This document shows, in pieces, positions 1 to 10,262 of a stretch of DNA of 64,000 nt. Where the stretch lies: positions 1 through 64,000 of the forward strand of contig JAYKKR010000046.1 of assembly GCA_036971615.1 (NCBI GenBank), in the 5' to 3' direction. A model generated the notes under the pieces. That model searched no databases. It had not been told where the DNA came from and saw only the letters and a list, made by a program, of their open reading frames with translations. Position 1 is the stretch's first letter, and every line of letters starts with the position of its first letter. The position numbers and the translations under genes were made by a program. Source of the stretch: Amyloporia xantha. Lineage: Eukaryota > Basidiomycota > Agaricomycetes > Polyporales > Adustoporiaceae.

Positions 1-162
1 GCGCCGATCCTGTGTAATGCTATTGCAGACCTCGGTAAGATCAAACGGGACCTACGCAGCCTCAGTGTCTTGTTCATCCCGGAAGATATGTTGTTGGAGA
101 CCCTGCAACTTGTCTCCACATCTATATTTACCCTGGACTTCAAGTATCTATCGGTACCTTAA
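1..162 (+). CDS. 3' end of an unidentified protein gene (partial)
   Basis: The window opens inside a reading frame of 53 sense codons ending in TAA at 160-162. The peptide is leucine-rich (segments such as RSLSVLFIPEDMLLETLQLV), as seen at the ends of F-box/leucine-rich fungal proteins. That assignment is only a guess, since no motif is decisive. The start and any earlier exons lie outside the window. It could also be chance open frame, though absence of stops over the full 162 bp with a sensible composition favours a gene end. Confidence 0.35.
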   Translation, partial: APILCNAIADLGKIKRDLRSLSVLFIPEDMLLETLQLVSTSIFTLDFKYLSVP

Positions 163-1207
163 CGTTACCCGATACACGATGTAAGCGACTCATCTCTCAG
201 TGCTGGATACTATTGAGTAATGAAATACATTGCCAACGCTTCATGATATATACCGCTACCTGGATACCTCTGCGAGCTCTTCAAACGATGAATCCTGGAT
301 GTCACGGCGTGGGTCTGACAGCCTATGGATGTCTACCAACGGATGCTTACGATCAGAACTGCGAACGTTCTGTCGCTTCGTTGCAATGTGTCGGCTTCTG
401 GATCGGCCAACATCACATAGTATGGATCTGTCCACGACGAGGAATGGATGAACGGGCAGCTGACTGGTCCGTTCCCCCTTCATGAAAATATATGGAGGCA
501 TGCATGAGGCGGCGTTTGGTACCGTTGTAAGTTTAGAGTAGTGCGATGGGGAGAAAACGGAGCATGAGGGCCGATTCTAGTCTAGTGCGGAGATGACTCT
601 CTTGACTGCAGTGATAGTGGTTAGGTGATTCATGTATGTGGGATCATGTCCGCGTGTCTGAGCTGTGCTGACTATCTGGATATCTGGCGCTTTGGCCTCA
701 TTTCTCACTAGGTATGTACTGTGTAGCCGCTGGAATTGCATGCCTCCGGGAGCGATACAGCCTGTCTGACTCACGAATAAGAATAGAGCCTAGACTTTTC
801 ACCTCAGGAGCAGACTTGAGGAGGAGGGATAGGGATCGCCTGTGTTGCGATACCGGAGCTGGGCTGTGGCAGCGCTTCCGAGGACCATCCATCAGTGAGT
901 CAGTTCTGGACCGAGTAAACATCGCCACGGACCGCGCCCAAGCATATCTCATCTCGGATCTGCTTCCGTCCGCAGTGCGATTGTTCAAGCAACCGGTGAC
1001 CCAGCCATCGGCATCCTCCGTGCAGGTTCAAATTCGCCTTATCTGGCAGCCACCTCCATGGCCGCTTTGGGCGCGTGGTTGAGACATACGCTTTTCCGTA
1101 CGCATCTCCCCGTCACGGAAAGCGTAAGTGCAGGCTGTGGCGCTTTCATATAGATCGTGGCCCCTGGTCCAAGCCATTGTCCACTGTCAAAGCACCCCCA
1201 GTACTAA
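163..1207. other. intergenic, no supported gene
   Basis: Only short overlapping open frames on both strands with no family resemblance and no convincing exon chain. It probably holds the 3' flank of the partial gene and the promoter side of the 1208-1773 gene. Confidence 0.4.
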
Positions 1208-1773
1208 ATGGCTGCTCCGTCCCTCTGTTCCTTCGCCTCTTCCTCGTCCTCTTCCCCTTCTTCCCTTTCATCCTTGTCCCGGTCCTCCATGAGCATGCAG
1301 CCGACGTCGTGTCAGTCCCGTCCTCCGACGCCTCCGACGCCTTCAATCGCATCGCTCCCCAGCCTTGCCCACTCGCTGTCGTCATTCCCGACAATGACCA
1401 CGGTGACAAAGGACATGGTTCACTACGGGACATGGGGTCGAACCAAGGGCGCCAGTGAAGCCAAGGTGTGCACCGTAGCCATCAGCACCGCCTTTTCTCC
1501 CTTTGTGGCTGACTGTGGCGTCTTCCCCCTTAGTTGAACACGGCCCTTCAGAGGACAAAACAAAGACAAGAGGCGAGTCCTGCACCTCGGGTTAGTATTC
1601 CCGCAAGGTCTAATACCCCCGGCACGGATTACGAACGGCGTCTCCAGGCCAACTCTCCGTTCACACAGAACGTGCTATACCCGCCAAGTGAGGAAGATGA
1701 GCCCCCACTGACGATGCCAAGAAAGCACAGGGTGAGGCTGTCAGCCGCGTCCATTCGGGATGCACCACATTAA
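1208..1773 (+). CDS. hypothetical Ser/Pro-rich small protein, two exons
   Basis: Exon 1 (1208-1465, 86 codons) ends at a GT donor. A 68-bp intron (1466-1533, GTGTGC...CTTAG) joins in phase 0 to exon 2 (1534-1773), giving about 165 residues. The N-terminal half is a serine-rich run followed by proline/threonine-rich sequence (SRPPTPPTPS). The C-terminal half is basic with a PPSEEDEPP acidic patch and a KHRVR stretch. No signal peptide, membrane segment or known domain is evident. The exact phase-0 join of two open exons is the main support. Low complexity means it could still be spurious. Function unknown. Confidence 0.45.
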
Positions 1774-2097
1774 ACTTCGCTCAGGTCAAGCGAACGACAT
1801 AATCATCGTCGAATGCTCAGGAAGATTACCCGGACAATTGGAACTTATGAATGTATGACTTGCATGATATTAGGACATAGGTTATTTCATCTCCCACATT
1901 CCATTCTCATTTCTCGCACAATGCCTTGATGACATTCATATTCGCTTTGGAAAGCGTATCTTACTATAATGGCTAGTCCTGATACAGGTTATGAGTAGCA
2001 ATTTGATGTAGCAATCAATATATAGGGAATTTGCAACGAGTCAAAGCAATAGTCCAAGAGCAAGCAGTCACCTAGATAAACGCCACCTAGCACAAAA
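1774..2097. other. intergenic between convergent genes
   Basis: AT-richer spacer between the stop of the small plus-strand gene and the stop of the minus-strand chitin synthase. It should hold both 3' ends; no gene seen. Confidence 0.4.
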
Positions 2098-5000
2098 CTA
2101 TTCTCTAGCGAACAAACGGACAAGCATGTACAGCGTTGATCCAATGAAGCGAACAACTGGATAATGAAGAGGTACCAAGTTAGCCAAGTCATGCTGCGAG
2201 TAGCACGTTACTTACAAGCCAATCCGGCTACAGAAAACAGAATGAAAGCCATATAACCATCAACAGTGGCATCCGCCCCCTTGTCGGAGGCATTACCGGT
2301 AGCAGTGCTGTAAATTTTACATCAGTTGTCAGTTTGTTCGGTCGAAGAGAGAGCCTACATGATAATTCCAGCAAGAAGGCCCTAAAATAATGGGTTCAGC
2401 GCTCGAGGCCAGACATGAAGCACGGTGACTCTCACATTTGATAGGGTCCATGCGAGTAGAACCTATAAGGAAAGTCAACTGTCAATATTTCTTATCTCAT
2501 AAATCTGTCGCAATGACGCACACTGCGTGAAATCTGTTTCAGTAACATCCCGATCAATCAAATTGAAGGACGCACTTTGTTCTGAAGCTCCTGTAGTAAT
2601 CCTCTTGCTCTGTTTGGGGGTCATGTTTGGGTGCCTCTTTCGGCGGCTTAGTCGATAACACGTGAATCGCATCTTCATATGCCGCATTGATGTCGGTCTC
2701 AGCAGTCGGCACCGCTACTTCGACCTCGTTCTTGTTCTTGCCGGTTTGGACAACACCCAAATCGGTAGAAACCTTGTTATCACCTTTCGTACCCCATGAC
2801 ACATCGCTGAGCGGAGCATATGGCATGAGACCAGGTTATTCTAAACGCAGGATGATGAGAAGAATACGGACTGGACATTTGCAAACTGCAGATAAGAATA
2901 TCAGGACCGGAACAAATGTTAACAACCTCATGACCGACGTACAGCATAGACGTTAAGCACAGCAATATATGACGGGGCCATTAGCAGATATTGGAGGAAG
3001 GACGTGACCATGTGCCAGGGTTCAAACTGCGGATGGTGGAAATTAGAGTCGAAGATGAGTTTTTCCCAAAGTCACGTACATGTACTAGGGATGCAAGGAC
3101 ATAGAGCCCGTATGTTGACAGAACCGATATGACAATATCTCGGAATATCGCATTGCCGAATAGATCCGAGACTGTAAGAGGGCCCTTGGATTTCACCACA
3201 TTCTCGATGCCTTTAAAGGCGAGGAAGAATGCTGCAACCTATCGCAAAAGTCATGTTAGAGCACATTACTACTGCCGGAGGGAGGGAGAAGCCGGATAAC
3301 TTACCGTCATGTAGACCGTGATCAGAGCGAAGCCAACCATAGCCAACGTGTATCCCCACTTCGCGCCCTGTGGTCTGTTCCCGAGAGAGAGAAGGAAACA
3401 CATGATCAAGAGACCGAGATAGAAGAAATTCAGACCGATATTGAAGTATGTGATTGCCTTCCCAAGATGGAAGGACGGATCCTCTAATGATTGGCTGAGT
3501 ATGATGAAGAAGATGTAGAAGTTGCCCTAGATAGATCGCAGCCGTGTGAGATATGTATGTACTGTGGAATAAAAGGTTCCGACTCACGAGACCGAACCAC
3601 GAGAAAAGCAGGTTAAACGTCTGGTATATGAACTCAATGTGGATCCAAAACTTGCGCAGGAATGTGTGCGACGACCGATAAATGTAATGAAACTTCACCG
3701 TCCCGTGAATGCCGGCGAAGAAAGAACCATTCAACCATCGCCGACGTTGGGATATCAATTCCGGAACCTAACACAAGAGCAACTCCGGGTCAGTCTCCGG
3801 ATCTGATCGACTAAACTGCTCAGAGCACAAACCTGGTCTGGCACATCCGTTACTGCATACGCAGATTTCACGTAATGCAAGATCCATGAAGCCCCTCGTT
3901 TCGAGACTAACTCCCAGCAGAGAATCTGAGATCGAACAATCCGGGAATGCATCTCAGGTGACAGATTACCGTCTCAGATATAGACTTACCCGATCTTCGG
4001 CTAGGTACATGTTTGCTGTGAAGATGTCGGCACCGGCACCGTGCTGCCATGAAGTAAAGATCAGAGGTGAAACTTCGTGAGCGATTGTCTACATACCATC
4101 TTCTCTCCAAGGAAGTATTTCTGCAGCGGGCCTTGTCCCGTCGCGTCGTTCTGCAAGGCGATATAGCGATACGCACTGAAAGCACCGGGAAGCACAGTGA
4201 TGTAACCAAAGATAGATTCACTACATTACAACGTTAGTTCTCTGTATTATCACTGCTGATCGTGTTACTCACAGCGGTTTATCAAGAATGTTGGACATCT
4301 TGTACTCGAAGTTCTGCGCGGCGACTGAATACCGAGACAGACGTCAGATTATCGATTCAAATATGAAGAAAGGGATATTTACCGAGAGGATTGAGCAAAT
4401 TTAGGCCATATTTTCCTTTCAAAGCCACAATTTCGCCACAAGCACCCCCTACATTGGAGTTGATATCGAACGACTTCCACAAGTGATAGATAGAGGTAGG
4501 ACCCGGCATAGTTCCCACATCAAGGAGCACGCAGACATTGGGCTGGAGAATCGGCCCGAAAGCGTTGAAGAACCATCGATGGGAATTGATCTTCTTCTGA
4601 TTCTTCTCTTTCAGGCAGAAGATGAGTTGCACGGGCACCATTCCGCGTTCGGCACCCTCGATCTTCATCGAAGGGGACACGGAGACTGTATGACAACGTG
4701 AGCATCCCATGACCGGGCGAATGCGGGGTACACACTCTGGGTGGTATATTCATAGATGTGCGCGGTGACAGGCTTTCCGTTGACAACGTTCTGCGCGGCG
4801 TGAGCTAACTCAGAAATCCAAATATAGAGCAACAAACCTTCGCAATCCCATCCTGGTAAGCCCCCATTGCAGCAATAACACTCAGAGTCCTCGAGTTGAT
4901 CTTCTGCCGGCCATCCGAGACGATGCACACAACGACCTTCTTCCAGCCGTCCTTCCCCCATGTCATACTGCGGTCGCGCTTGCAAAGATGTGCAACATTC

Positions 5001-5968
5001 TTCATCACGCCATGCATAGTGCGACAGAAGAGCTCTTCGTCTTCGTTATACATGGTCATCACGATGAACAACTCTGTTCGTCGCGGTGGGTCATAATGAA
5101 TCTGTCGCAGGGTGAAGCCAGAGTCCTTGAAGTCGTTCGGGTCGCACGTCGCTGCGGAGTACCGCATGTGGGTGAATTCGCGTTCATTCCTTTGTGCGCA
5201 CATACTCAGCAGCTTCGTGGGTACGGCTGCATCAAGCACAAGGTTGCCCTGGAACAATCTACAAGTAGGTGAGCGCAGAAACAACATTTAGTAAGGTGCC
5301 CTGACACTTACTCGACCTTCTTCATGGTCTTCAATCTCCTTGGTACGCGCTGGGGGATCCGCCCATACCTGATATTGCTCTCTGACCTGTCGTCTGCCGA
5401 TACAGGCTCATACTCGCCTGGAATGGGTAGGTTCGACGTATAGCTCTGATCGCGTCTCAGCAATGGGTAGTCTCCTGCATCCTCCAGACCCTCATCCACT
5501 TCTCCTTGTTCACCTAGTGATTCCGCCGAAGGGCCGGGATCATATAGCGACACAGGGGTCGGCGTAAGACTATGGACGTTGCCGTAGCCCGGACTCAAAT
5601 TAGTGTTGTGAGTCGGGAAAGGAGGAGATCCAGGGTGTATTGGAGGCGGGCTTTGTGCATGTCCTGGGCTCGAATATGGGTCGTGCAGTGGTGGTGGGGA
5701 GTGGTATAAGCTGGGATGAGGAGGTGCCTGCGAGTCCATGAACGGATCTGCATGGATAGGCTGAAAGGGCTGATGTTGGTGCTCGTACAAATCGGGCGTT
5801 GGTTGCATTTCGTAGGGATTGGCTGGCGGCTCAGCTTCGTAGCCATAAGTCGGATATGGTCCATAGCCATCATTGTATCGGCCATGCTGGGCCTCGTCTG
5901 CCTACGTCCATATATGAGTAGAGACACAGACGCTGTGGAGAGACACTTACTTCTGGAAAACGCGACAT
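2098..5968 (-). CDS. CHS: chitin synthase (division 1, GT2 family), 19 exons
   Basis: Membrane enzyme polymerising UDP-GlcNAc into cell-wall chitin. Assembled exons: 5968-5951, 5901-5312, 5258-4838, 4790-4736, 4685-4383, 4324-4273, 4220-4097, 4043-3990, 3925-3833, 3767-3588, 3526-3305, 3238-3080, 3026-2943, 2885-2872, 2806-2572, 2462-2436, 2381-2359, 2307-2216, 2156-2098. They sum to 2805 nt, about 934 aa, normal for the family. The N-terminus is a Pro/Tyr/His-rich cytosolic tail ([17 protein letters not shown]). The catalytic core shows [41 protein letters not shown] and the product-extrusion motif [13 protein letters not shown]. Several hydrophobic helices follow, with WGTKGD between helices. 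Oddities are a 14-nt exon and one non-consensus donor (GTCCTT at 2571). Exon ends are my reading and may be off by a base. Family call very sure; class (I-III group) not resolved. Confidence 0.95.
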
Positions 5969-6716
5969 TGTCTCTGCTCAAATTCGTCAGGCCAAGTTGG
6001 ATCCTTTTGGACCGCGTATAGGTATATGGCTGCAGAGTGCTGGGGCAGTGCAAATGCTGTGAATTCAGTACTGCGTACCATCAACTAGCCACAGGATATT
6101 ACTATACCTTGGCGCGAACTGAAGGAGGAAGGGCTGTAGAAGCCGTTCAAGCCGCTGTCTGACTTCGATGGGTATCCTGCGGTTGCCTTGTAGGGGGTGT
6201 GCTGTGTCCGCACAGAGTACTGCGTAAATCAATCTCTCTCGATATCCTCGTCACAGTAGATTTGTCGTAGATGTGGTCGTCTTATAGCACAGTGCGTCGT
6301 CTTGTCTCGTCAATGTCGTCGTCGCGGTCAAAACATGGCAACGCCTCGAGCACTGTATGCAGCAGCAGCACCAGGGCAGAGTTGCCTTATTTGGATATCA
6401 CTCTAGTGCACAATTAACATGTATGCAAGCGCAGATGGATATGCATCGTGCACGACTAGCCATTCCCGGAGCAGCTCATGATTAAGGTCGCATAGTATGA
6501 GATCATTTCTGTGGGAGCAGATAGAATTGACGAGAAAGCAGGCAGGGTCTTTCCACACAACACTCGCCGGTGGTCTGCCACACCGTCGTCATCGCCAATT
6601 TCAGCACCTGTATCCGTAAAGTACATTGGTTAAGGCATACACCATGAGGTCTTCCTGTCGTAGGTAATAATGATATGTAGCAACGTTAATGAGCATCAAA
6701 GGTACAGAACCAGACA
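5969..6716. other. intergenic: chitin synthase 5' flank and transporter 3' flank
   Basis: No open frame of note. It must contain the chitin synthase promoter and leader (minus strand) and the 3' end of the transporter transcript. Confidence 0.4.
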
Positions 6717-8266
6717 TTATACGCGTGATGTCCATCTACGGTCAATCCGGAGTCTTGCCCATAGCATGAAGAGCGAACCGATCACCATTGTTACCCCGCT
6801 AAGGACAATCATCCCGGTATACGAGCTACCGCTGCTCTTCAACAAGGCGCCAGCAGCTGGCCCGCCTCCCAAGGAGCTATGCCGCAGACTTCAGACATTT
6901 CGGAGGCTAGCAAGTCTGACGACTCACGGGAACGAAATGATAGTGTAGAGCATGCCAACTCTCGTGCCTATCTCCTCGACGTCCGAGATTTGGGCGACAC
7001 AGGAGACGATGAGCGCGTTGAATCCGCCGGAGAAAAATCCGAAAAGCACGGAAAATACAATAATCGACCCGAGACTCTTCGCAGTGGTCCATAGGACCAG
7101 CGTCAAGAGCCCAGAAAGAAATATGCAAGGTACGATCAGGTTGAATCTCCCAGCGCGTCCGATATAAACGGAGGTGCCAGTCTTCCCGGTATGCTTCCGG
7201 CATTCAAGATTGCCAAGACATAAAATGCGGTGGAGGGAGGAACAGAATGAGCAGTTGCATAATCGACAATGTAGAAATTGGGGATAAAAAGACCTGCTAT
7301 ATGTATTAACCACCAGAATTGACTTCGCGAGTTGGACCCACCGAATGAAATAAAGATACTCGCGACTATTACGAGCACGAAACGTTCATCTTTGAATGTC
7401 CGAGGCTCAAACCACGGTCTAGGAGTTCTCTCAGCAAATGATGGGGAAGTCACTGTCGCCAATGCGACTGCACACAAAGCAAGACAGATAAACCCGGATA
7501 TTCGGACAGCCCAGGGAAATCCTACGTCTATGAAGAGACTGCGAAACATTATGGGATACAGAACGCCACCTGCCGCTCTGTCTCGGTTACTTGTTTATTG
7601 ACAATCAGGATGACACTCACCGAGGCCCGAGCCAGAAATGGCTATGCCCACTGCGGTGGCACGATACTTTTTGAAGTGCGTCGAAACGGCAGCAACAGAC
7701 GGGTAGAATCTGGGAAGAGGACGTGAAAGTCGTGCAGTGGAAGATGTAGCCTAGACTCACATAAGGCCTACACCCAGGCCAAATAGGATTCCTTGGCACA
7801 GAATGTACTGATAGTAACTGGTCGAAATGCTCGTCATCATGATACTGAACACGAGTATCACCGTCCCGGACAATATGAGTCTTCGAGGGCCGTATTCATC
7901 GAACAACCGACCGACGAAGCCGCCCTTGTTGCCCAGCCAGAGAGAAGGTTCAGCTCATTGTATGATTAGCAAACACCACGAATTACTCACGGAGAAAAAG
8001 AACACCCATAGCTGCAGTGACCCAATCCAGGAGATTGTTGAGGGCGTCAAGTGCTGCAGCTGATGCTCCGCGTACCACGCTTGAAACGTCCCGAACGCAT
8101 TGAGCTGTCCGAAAGTGCAGAATAGTGCCAAGAAAGCACCGAACACGCAAGTCCACGCCTTCCAGCCTCCATCGAGTGGGACGTCCGTAGGGTACGGCCC
8201 CGAGGGTAACACGGCATCTATGTCGTCGATAGGCGACCTCTGTTGCGACTTCTCATTGTCTGCCAT
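6717..8266 (-). pseudogene. monocarboxylate-transporter-like MFS permease, frameshifted
   Basis: Twelve-helix MFS carrier of the fungal monocarboxylate porter (MCH/MCT) type, expected to move a small acid across a membrane. Six exons: 8266-7991 (start MADNEKSQQRSPIDD), 7924-7761, 7709-7621, 7569-7342, 7293-6928, 6876-6717. Family sequence includes PLDGGWKAWTCVFGAFLAL, GFVGRLFDEYGPRR (loop 2-3 motif) and ATAVGIAISGSGLG. All junctions keep frame except inside exon 5. Near 7150 the frame ends as PPFISDALGDST-stop, while the next frame resumes as RFNLIVPCIFLSG, so one base is missing. Exons total 1283 nt, one short of 428 codons. Either a recent pseudogene or a sequencing error. An alternative start further upstream (8362) is possible but less family-like. 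Confidence 0.8.
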
Positions 8267-9528
8267 GTGCCAGAATAGTGAGAATGCCCCAGACGAGTGT
8301 TTGCGAGGACCGAGTCTACGCAGGTCGGACGATGCTCTTCCAGGCAGAGGGACTGCGGTCAATGTGGGACCAGCTTCTTATATCCACAGTGAATTGAGCT
8401 GAGGGCGGCCGCTCAGGACGGAATTACCAAATCCTTTCCCTGCGTATTTGCCTTTAGCCATCATTCTCTGTACATGAAGCCGTGACTAGACCGATGCGTG
8501 TTCCCCGCGCATCGGGCCCGCGCAACGGGAGAACGATGTCATCGGTCATCGGTTTGTGCTGCTAGGTACAGACAGGGCTGTGAATATCGTAATGCAGCCA
8601 GGCGGGTTGCGGTTCTTCCATATATGAGACAATTAGCATGTCAAATTTAATCTGAAGGCATGTCCATCGGACGCCCGCACGGCGCCCTGGGAAGCATGCC
8701 TCCGGTCGGACCAGACATCATCACAATTGATGGACATGTCGGTGATGGTCTGTCAATTGTATACGCATAGGGCGACTGCTATGCACGCATCACCATCGGT
8801 GAAAGCATTGTCAATGTAACCCATGGCTTAATGAAATCCTTGCACTTACTTCATGTTTATATTCGGCAGAACACCCATAGCTGCCCAATGCCTTGGAGGA
8901 CATGGTTTATACACCACTTATATATAAGGGTCATGGGTGAGCGTCCCGCGAGATATATTGTGGCGCCTGGATTTCCAATTTAACAAGAAGACAGGAAGCA
9001 GTTAGTTATCACCGACAATTAGTTGACAAGTCCGCGGAGAGGACATATATCGAGACTCGCGTATTCCCGCGGTCCCGGAAAACAGAGGAGAGCACAAGAA
9101 AACTCAGAGCGAAGTCGAGATCTACGTGTGTTCGATATTGATATTTCAGGGACCTGTCAATGAACGTATATTGAAACAATGGGATGTTCGGCCTATTGGA
9201 CTTTCTGGTCGACCGGGAGTGGATCTCCATGTGGTTGTGCCGCCTTGCCACTTGTCCAGCCAGACAAATATCGGGCAACCTCCTGTTCCGCACTGTCCTG
9301 TAAAGTGTGATGTGGCATCAAGCCGCATCATATGATGGTGGACAACAGCCAACAGTCGTGGGAAGGCAAGAATCCGCGCTGGTCGACACTTGGTTGACGC
9401 AAATATCTTTCCTATATGGTAGACACAACCGTTGTGTAGAATGCAAATGTGATTCTCGTTTTGTTTTGTTCAAAAATAACCTTCCCTTAAGATGGGAATT
9501 CAAAAAGTTTGCGTGCAAGTATTTACGC
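8267..9528. other. intergenic, no supported gene
   Basis: About 1.26 kb with only short, unrelated open frames. Contains the transporter's upstream region and the 3' flank of the tRNA gene. No repeat or RNA structure was recognised. Confidence 0.4.
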
Positions 9529-9628
9529 TGCCCCAGAGAGGCTTGAACTCTCGACCTTCCGATGCCGATTACGTCACTGTAAGACTAATGTAACAGTCGG
9601 ACGCTGTAACCAACTCAGCCATGGGGCA
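9529..9628 (-). tRNA. tRNA-Asn(GTT) with a 27-nt intron
   Basis: On the minus strand the acceptor arms TGCCCCA and TGGGGCA pair fully, the D arm reads GCTGAGTTGGTTACAGC, and the T arm contains GAGAGTTCAAGCCTCTC. The anticodon stem TCCGA/TCGGA closes a loop that reads CTGTTAA once about 27 nt between position 37 and 38 are removed, giving anticodon GTT. Intron placement one base 3' of the anticodon is the canonical eukaryotic site. Decodes AAC/AAU. A run of T downstream was not examined in detail. Confidence 0.9.
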
Positions 9629-9796
9629 CTCATGGTTCAAGGCACCAATAGCTTACACAAATTACTTGAAATAGCTTGGAAGACAGGCTCGGGGAAAGGC
9701 GGACAGCGCGCTATTTGGTCAAAGCAAACAAAGTGCTTGCACTCGCTCGACGTTCGCAGCGTTCAGCTGGCATCCATCCTCGTCGTTTCTGCCGCT

Positions 9797-10262
9797 ATGC
9801 AGCCCACTCTCATCCGCCGTCAGCTAGGGGGCCTTGTCCCGCCAAAAATTGCTACACCTTCAATCCTGGTGAGAGGCTCGGCCACCTTTTGCTCGCTCGC
9901 CTGAAGGACTAAAGTGAATCATTCTAGTCGTCCGGCAGCGGTGCAGGATTGGGCCCGTTGGTCAACTTTTACTCTAAATTGCCCAAGGGTCCGGCTCCTA
10001 CGTCTGCGTACGGAGGGATCAAGGCACGGTTGTTCAATGGAAAGAACGCTTCGGCCGCCCCGCTCGTGTTCACCATCTTCGGGATCTTCACCCTAGGGTA
10101 TACCATTGACTATCAGAGTGCGTATGGTTTATCTTCGCGGTAATGGACATCTATTGACAATATTTCTCTCTGCTCCAGTGCATTTGAGTGAGAATTCATT
10201 GTTCTCCTTACATGCACCTTTCGCTGATGATTCCAGAGCACCACAAGAACCACCCTCACTAA
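9797..10262 (+). CDS. ATP17: mitochondrial F1Fo-ATP synthase subunit f
   Basis: Small inner-membrane subunit of the Fo stalk and dimer interface. Exons: 9797-9868, 9928-10117, 10179-10187 (9 nt) and 10237-10262. They sum to 297 nt, 98 aa, as expected for fungal subunit f. The N-terminus (MQPTLIRRQLGGLVPPKIA) resembles a presequence. The core contains NFYSKLPKGPAP and GGIKARLFNGKNAS, and one membrane helix (APLVFTIFGIFTLGYTIDY) is followed by a His/Lys tail ending KNHPH. The start is the only ATG in frame with the presequence. The tRNA-Asn gene lies about 170 bp upstream on the other strand. Confidence 0.9.

Noticed and set aside
9676..9912. Plus-strand frame starting MEDRLGERR upstream of ATP17
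   Set aside because: Overlaps the ATP17 start in another frame and has no family likeness; ATP17 uses the ATG at 9797.
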